Source of the DNA: Labia minor
Lineage: Eukaryota; Arthropoda; Insecta; Dermaptera; Spongiphoridae
NCBI GenBank assembly: GCA_963082975.1
Contig: OY720344.1
Location: forward strand, 78,790,053-78,854,052
DNA length: 64,000 bases
Reading direction: 5' to 3'
Shown here: in pieces, positions 57,731-64,000 of the stretch
How the letters are laid out: each line of letters starts with the position of its first letter
How positions within the stretch are numbered: position 1 is the stretch's first letter
Notes under the pieces: generated by a model
Told to the model about the DNA's origin: nothing
Database searches by the model: none
What the model saw: the letters and a program-made list of their open reading frames with translations, nothing else
Program-made: the position numbers and the translations under genes

Positions 57731-58979
57731 TGCCTGGAAATTCAAATGGTTCAACATTTGATCACCACCAAAAGCTTTCTTTTATTATCCTTTTGAAGAT
57801 ATTCTTGTTACATGTTTAGTTTTTAAAGATAATTATTCCGATAATAAAAATAATAATAAAAAAAACAAATTAATACTCTCGAATAATTTAATAATACCGT
57901 TCATAATTTTATAAATAATAAATAATTCTTATTTCTTGACCTATTATATAGTATAACAGAGAACATTGGTAGAAATATTCATAATTCATAATAGAATGGA
58001 AACAGAGGGTTAGAAAGAGAATTATTCTGTTTTGACTGTCTTAAAACAAATCAACTAACCAAATTCTAACCCGTCCAGATGGAAAACAATAGAATATATA
58101 TATATAAATGACCAAGTTTCTTTCTCTCACTTTGTCTTCTGTCTGTTTCCTTCACTCTCAAGGCAATTCTATTCAGATTCATTTGTATCCATCCATCCAT
58201 CCACAACAACACTTGAAGTCCCAGAGGAGATGACCATCCATTTCATCATCATCAACATCAACTTCAACATTCATATTAAACTAACACAATTATACTACCA
58301 CAATAGGTTCTTTTGAGAAAATTTTTCAAGAATATCAATGCTTTGTTAAATTTGATTGTTTAGCATAATACCTATTTACTTTTAACAATAGATTTAAAAA
58401 AATGAAAATTTAATTATTTTATTTTACCATTCGACTAAAATTAGTAAAAGTGATTACTAGTTTTTTTTATTTTTCAAATATCTCAATAACATAGAATAAT
58501 TTTTACTTCTGTGTCTAGTATAATGAAAAACAATATTACACATGGATTTATAAAAAAGTTTTTTTAAGCGGCTCATCGATACTAACCTTTCTCTAACAAT
58601 AATGGAAAATAAAAAATGTAATTAGTACATTAAATGAACGATATTCACTTATAAAAAAAGAAGAGAACCTAAATGAAACGAGAGTAAGACAACCTAGATC
58701 AGAACCCTGGTGAATTTGGCGAATTTTGAAGGCTTGGGAAACAGTATCGAAGAAAAATGAGAAAAAAATTGTAAATAAAAATTCATATTGTGTTGTTATA
58801 ACAATATTTCATAATTATTTTCTACAACTTGAATATCTGGAATAATGTTGAGAAGATGTGTGTTTAGTTATGTAAATCAGTAGAATATGAATTATATTAT
58901 AAAATCAAAACTCCATTTTCGATTAACTGAGTTATGCCATACTATATACACATAATAGAATTATAAAATTAACCATATC
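57731..58979. other. AT-rich stretch with a GC-richer patch
   Basis: 58130-58290 has balanced composition, CATC triplet repeats and an ATG in fair context at 58229, whose frame (about 31 codons) has no motif. No gene is called. Confidence 0.4.
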
Positions 58980-59050
58980 TATCTTTCTATCTCTATAAAA
59001 GCACTGAACTCGAAAGTCTTATGTATACATACTTTAAGATGTTCCGATCC
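58980..59050 (-). repeat. Short LINE 3' tail remnant
   Basis: TATCTTTCTATCTCTATAAA followed by 'GAACTCGAAAGTCTTATG' resembles the GATA-type tail and last bases of the LINE fragments at 57440 and 34725. Confidence 0.35.
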
Positions 59051-59295
59051 TGATCAATTTCCATAGATATAGCTCCCTCCGACTCCTGGCTCTTCCAACA
59101 CCTATCTCTAACAACAATATCTCCAACAATATCTCCGTGAAAAACGATTTTCTTCAAACGAAGAGGTAATAGCTACCATGGAGGGATATTTTGCAGAGCT
59201 GCCAGAAAACCACTACATACAAGGGATCCATAAATTAGAAGACCATTGGAATAAGCGTATTGAAGTTGACGGGTACTATGCAGAAAAATAACAAT

Positions 59296-60606
59296 AATAA
59301 GTTGACCTGTGGCCAGGTCCGAACCGACCGACGGTTTGAAATAAATTAATTTCCAGCTACAGAAACAATTTCAAATAATTTTAATATATCTATTAATGTA
59401 ATAAAAAACAGATATGGATATAACATAAATATTTTTAATTTTATTTTATTTATAATATATATGTAAGACCAGACTGTGACGTCATGAATGGCTGGATGAC
59501 GTCATATAATTTTAAATTAAGAAAAAAACTAATAAAAATGACTTTTCTCGAGAATAAAACCAATAGAAAGTGCATGATTCGTGGTGATATGTAAAAAATC
59601 TCCTTATGTGAAATTTGGTGCGAAAATAACCCTTACTTTCCTATCGTCGATCGTTAATACTACCACTTCCGGTTTCCGGATTTGCACCAAAAGTTGATCA
59701 ATTCATCCCACTGATGCATTAAGTAAATATACCTAATTTCATCAAAATCCGTTCAGCCGTTCAGGCGGTACACATCTATACGGACCGACGGACAGACGGA
59801 CAGACATCATGCTAAAAATACTTTTTTCTGTTAAGAAAATGCATGATTCGTGGAGATATGTAAAAATCTCCACATGTGAAATTTGGTGTGAAAACAATAA
59901 CTCCCTTACTATCGTCGGTCGGTAAAAATTAATTACTAAATTAAGAAATATTTGAATTTTTATACGCTCTTATTTTTTACCGACCGACGATAGTAAGGGA
60001 GGTATTGTTTTCACACCAAATTTCACATGTGGAGATTTTTACATATCTCCCCGAATCATGCATTTTCTTAACAGAAAAAAGTATTTTTAGCATGATGTCT
60101 GTCCGTCCGTCCGTCCGTATAGATGTGTACAGCCTGAACGGCTCAACCGATTTTGATGAAATTTGGTATATTTACTTAATGCATCAGTGGGATGAATTGA
60201 TCAACTTTTGGTGCAAATCCAGAAACCGGAAGTGGTAGTGTTAGCGATCGACGATAGGAAGGGAAGGGTTATTTTCACACCAAATTTCACATGAGGAGAT
60301 TTTTTTACATATCACCACGAATGTATTGGTTTTATCCTCGGGAAAAATCATCTTCATTATGTTTTTCTTAATTTAAAATTATATGACGTCACCCAGTCCT
60401 TCATGACGTCACAGCCTCGGGTAACGCCGGCTACTTCAGCTATATATTATAAATAAAATAAAATTAAAAATATTTATGTTCTATCCATATCTGTTTTTTA
60501 TTACATTAATAGATATATTAAAATTATTTGAAATTGTTTCTTTAGCTGGAAATTAATTTACTTCAAACCGTCGGTCGGTTCGGACCTGGCCACAGGTCAA
60601 CTTATT
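59296..60606. mobile_element. Foldback element, two ~628-bp arms, 55-bp spacer
   Basis: The left arm (59296-59923) and right arm (59979-60606) are reverse complements over nearly their whole length. Outer ends are AATAAGTTGACCTGTGGCCA and its complement; inner ends are CTATCGTCGGTCGGT and its complement. Each arm also has CCGACCGACG near both of its own ends in opposite orientation, so one arm alone looks like a TIR element. Each arm has a tandemly duplicated block, CCGT/ACGG repeats and a TGACGTCA pair. The right arm has a small foreign insert near 60415. No protein is encoded and no target duplication is obvious. Confidence 0.85.
60415..60442 (+). mobile_element. Tip of a different Helitron 3' end
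   Basis: CGGGTAACGCCGGCTACTTC followed by AGCTATATA replaces the usual 'TGGTCTTACATATATA' of the arm. The CGGGTAACGCCGG hairpin plus CAGCTA resembles the widespread insect Helitron terminus that ends CTAGT. Only about 27 bp are present. Confidence 0.45.
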
Positions 60607-61279
60607 TTCACATTGTGTCCTGTCGTCAAATCTTGCATGGTGAATTTGACCCACTTCTCAATGTTGGAATGAGCTGAAATTTTGAATGTAACTCTAATGA
60701 CAATACAATATTCTGGTTAATCCCAGGTCATATTTTATTATTTTATAATTATTACTAATTATATAATAAATAATATTGAAAAATAGTAATTTTTATATAA
60801 TACATAATATTGAAAAATAGTAATTATCTATAAATATATATATTAATAAGAGTTAATTTAATTTTTTATCAAAAAATCTAGGTTTTATTCAAAAAGTCAC
60901 GGACTTATTGACCTTATTTTTATTAAATAATTTATTCTCTAAAAGTCATTATTTTAATTAAATTAATTTAAATCATCTTTAATCATGTAAAAATAAGATA
61001 CGTTATAAAACGTTATAAAAAAAACAGAAAGGTTCGTGCGTATACAATGACATGTCCTTCGTATACTTTTCCTTTCCCTGCATATTTCTTCTTTCTCCTA
61101 AAAACTTTTATCTTTTCAATTAATTTTCTTCTTTCCTCTACTTTTGTCTCTTCTTTTTCTCATCCTTTCATTTCATGATTCACACTTTGTTTTCATTCTC
61201 CTTTCATTCAATGAATTTATCATTCTTTTTCTTAATACTCCTTTAAAAGTTAATCTTATGTTCTATATTTTTATACTCT
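60607..61279. other. AT-rich spacer, C/T-rich near its end
   Basis: 61070-61250 is C/T-rich on the plus strand (G/A-rich on the LINE sense strand) and may be LINE 3' UTR. No gene recognised. Confidence 0.45.
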
Positions 61280-62620
61280 ACGCCTTATTATTATTAAAGA
61301 GCTCAACAGGCCTTGAAAGCCTCAGGCGAGATGAGTTCGCACTCACAGTTCCCATCTTCCTCTCTCCACTATTTTCCTCCATCGCACTCTGTCCATTGCC
61401 ACCTCCCTCCAGTTCTTGATCTTCAACTTCTGGAGATCTTCCTGCACCTCCTCGCACCATCTTCTGCAGGGCCTCCCTTTCCGTCTTCTTCCAACTGGCC
61501 GTCTTGAGAAAACCAGATTCAGCATCCTCTTCTTCTCCATCCTTTGGATATGCCCCAACCATCTCAGTCTTTGCGACCACACTAGGGATGCTATCGGCGG
61601 GTCCGGGTATAAGGCCCTCAACTCAGCATTGGTTCTCTTCCTCCAACCCTCACTCGTCTCCACACCTCCGTATATTCCTCTTAATATTCCTCTTTCCCAA
61701 CACCCCAACGCATCTTCTTCGACCCTGTTCAGCACCCACGCTTCGCTCCCATACATTACTGTCGGTCTTATGATGGACTTGTAAACTCTCTCTTTTGTCT
61801 TTCTTGACACCACCCCGGATCTTAGGAACTTTCCCAATCGCCCATATGCTTGCCTGCCCAATGTCATTCTCGATCTTATTTCTACTCCCTCATCCCCAAC
61901 CTCCATCAACTTCATCCTCAGGTGTATGTGAATTCCTTCACCCTTTCTAACGCATAGATCTCTCCTTTTCCTGAAGTCTACCTCCCCTCCCTCCTCAATC
62001 TTCCCCATCATCATAAACTTTGTCTTTTTTTCGTTTATTATTAAGCCTATAACCTCCCTGCGATCTTCATTAGGTTTATTGTTACTTTATTTAGCTCAGC
62101 TCTTGATCTAGCCACAATTATCAGGTCGTTCGCGAAGGCTATGCATTGGTTGCCATTCTTAAAGATTGTTAAAATCTTGCTTTTTCTTATTACTCTTTCC
62201 AATACTAAGTTAAATAATGTGGTCGATAAAGGGTCTTCCTGTCTCAGTCTATCTCTCACTTCGAATTCCTCAGAATTAGCACCACTCCATTTTACTTCAT
62301 TTATTGTTTTTCTTAGCGTCATCATCACCATTCTTCTCAACTTATTGGGTAGTCCCAGATCTTTTAACGCTCTAATCAATTGTTCCCTATTTATTCTGTC
62401 ATACGCCTGCTTGAAATCTATGAAGATCGCGAATAACTTCATGTCATATTCATTGGCGCTTGCCTGAATCTCTTTTACTGAGAAGATTTGATCTATCGTT
62501 GACCTGTTGTTCCGGAACCCTGCCTGGTGTACTCCCCTATATTCCTCTCAGAAAAGTCTTTTATTCTTCTTATTATAAGCTCAGCTAATATCTTATAGGG
62601 ACTCTACGCCTTAACTCTTT
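61280..62620 (-). pseudogene. LINE reverse transcriptase relic, relatively young
   Basis: Minus strand, in order: 'KILAELIIRRIKDFSE' near 62560-62610; 'VHQAGFRNNRSTIDQIFSVK' near 62480-62540; 'FAIFIDFKQAYDRINREQLI' near 62380-62440; 'RQEDPLSTTLFNLVLERVI' near 62190-62245; and the catalytic box reads 'AFANDLIIVARS', so the first Asp of FADD is Asn. After a short frame break, 62014-61343 is open for 223 codons with 'KSIIRPTVMYGSEAWVLNRV', 'RLRWLGHIQRMEKKRM' and the basic 'RPVGRRRKGRPCRRWCEEVQ' end. It is much GC-richer than the surroundings. The catalytic change and the frame break make it inactive; the clade is uncertain. Confidence 0.85.
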
Positions 62621-64000
62621 CAAATAATTCAAATATTAGTAAAATTCTTAACTATTCATATATATATATATAGAGCTGATACTTAACAAATGATATTGAT
62701 TTTGGATATTGATATTTGATATCGTTATAATAGATGTAGTATTTATTATTTAAAAAGATTTATCCATGTAAAGCTAGTCAGATGAAATTGTTTCTAGCAT
62801 TTGACATTTAAGAATTGAAATTTAAAATGCCATTTAGAAATGAAATAACATGATTCATTATTATCAATCTAAAAATAGTCCTAGCAACAAATATATAAAT
62901 TATTTAGTAGATTAGTTGTTTATTATTAAAAAGATTAATTATTTATAAGACAAACTTATAAAGTTTAAAGACAAAGAATAAGAGAAAAGAAATAATTCAA
63001 CTGAGTAATGGCTCAACTACTTCAGTTTTTACTGAAATATCATAGATCTATCATAATAATTTATAGAAGCTGCATGCGTTTCATATGCTATTAGTTGAAA
63101 ATTTGATTACATTATATAATTATTTATTTTTTTTATTACCAATTATATTATCATTTTAAATTTAAATTCATTATTTTTGAAAAAAAAATATATTGTATGT
63201 GTACAAATATAGTTATTCCAAAAATAATACTGAGTTTAATTTTTTTTTCATTGAAACAATCTTTTTCTTTAGGAAGGATCTCTTTTTAAAGTCCTTTAGA
63301 TTTGATTCAAAAACGGTGCTTAAGTGGCCTTGTTCTGAGCTATAGAACTTAACTTTTTAATCCTCAGAAAGTTCAAAAAAAATTTAAATAATAAAATATT
63401 ATAAAATCAATTAAGATCCCAAAAGCTTTAAGAAAAAAAGCGATATAAAAAATATAGAAATATAGATATCTACATTCCACAAATTTGATTTTTTTTCATA
63501 TGAATCTGCAAGTGTTGTGAGTGGTCACAATTTATATCTTAAAGTTTAATCAAATGGAGATGTAATCTAACTGTGAATGACTTTTCTCTCCCCAGGAATT
63601 CATATTCCTATCTCTTGCTGATTGCTTAATGACATTAATTAAATCAATACGACTATTTTACGAGAGATTTGGTTAAGAGATGACAATAATTTCCCACTCT
63701 CACAATCTCTTTACAGACAAATGAGTATGTATTGTGACAGAAAAATGTTATCGCCATTAGGACGCAGTTTTCAAGGAATCGACAGGTTAAGAAAGCCCAT
63801 GGCCGCCAAAAGGGTCCCATGGCATTTATATTTTTTCATCAGGGTATCTGCGTATATATTCTACTATAACTTAATGAACAAATATAAGAAAAAATAAAAT
63901 TTCAACGTAAGATTTACATATAATTATGATTTATAACTTTCTCAAATAAATTTCAATTTATACTTGCATACTATATTTTTTTATTTACATTCACAGATAT
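62621..64000. other. AT-rich stretch with one exon-like segment
   Basis: TATATA repeats near 62660. At 63584-63593 TCTCTCCCCAG is a good acceptor, followed by an open frame 'EFIFLSLADCLMTLIKSIRL' to a possible donor GTTAAG at 63671. Its link to the exon at 54189 is doubtful. The rest shows nothing recognisable. Confidence 0.4.

Noticed and set aside
61416-61784. 122-codon plus-strand frame, Ser/Pro-rich
   Set aside because: Antisense shadow of the LINE reverse transcriptase frame on the minus strand.

Overview
The window looks like intergenic or intronic DNA from a very AT-rich arthropod nuclear genome. Base composition is roughly three quarters A+T by eye. It holds decayed mariner, Helitron, RTE, Jockey-type LINE, Gypsy and Tigger remnants and GC-AG/GT-AG style splice signals, and there is no operon-like gene packing. 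The species cannot be named from the sequence. There is no complete protein-coding host gene. Almost every longer open frame is either a relic of a transposon protein or an accident of composition.

Layout. 1-4284: a Helitron 3' tip, a hAT-like element with 8-bp target duplications (590-1358), then a dispersed 'ACCGACCGACG' repeat split by a Helitron (2378-4124). 4770-6125: a minus-strand RTE-type LINE relic. 7908-12470: a hAT terminus, a second ACCGACCGACG repeat split by a reversed Helitron (9050-10432) that itself carries a small hAT MITE (9609-9789), and a third Helitron-like element. 12700-12850: a promoter-like block. 14789-16800: a Jockey-type LINE. 17262-18119: a mariner relic. 20066-20443: an unrecognised GC-richer open frame. 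22199-23463: another Helitron. 24890-25300: tRNA-like repeat pieces. 29844-31029: a head-to-head pair of ACCGACCGACG arms. 31080-32640: minus-strand Gypsy gag and Tigger/pogo transposase relics. 34475-37290: a reversed Helitron beside a LINE relic. 37730-40680: three MITE-like or foldback elements with tandem repeats and a long palindrome. 41285-42100 and 46852-47358: two more mariners. 44496-45101 and 55559-56105: two long-TIR MITEs. 59296-60606: a near-complete foldback of two ~628-bp arms. 61280-62620: a minus-strand LINE relic.

The one strong host-gene candidate is a GC-rich exon at 54189-54312. It has a good splice acceptor and a plausible donor, and it encodes a short Gly/Pro-rich leader followed by a hydrophobic segment. 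That layout resembles the N-terminus and TM1 start of a class A GPCR; no later exon could be proved within the remaining 9.7 kb.

The most interesting structure is the interaction of two repeat families. Helitrons sharing one 3' end (a double GC hairpin plus CTAG) carry unlike 5' ends and a shared, already deleted fragment of a non-LTR reverse transcriptase. Two of them sit exactly between A and T inside copies of the ACCGACCGACG repeat, whose uninterrupted copies in this same window supply the empty sites. That repeat in turn occurs as single arms and as head-to-head foldbacks, and it carries paired TGACGTCA sites 20 bp apart. All identifications come from reading the sequence; no database search was possible.
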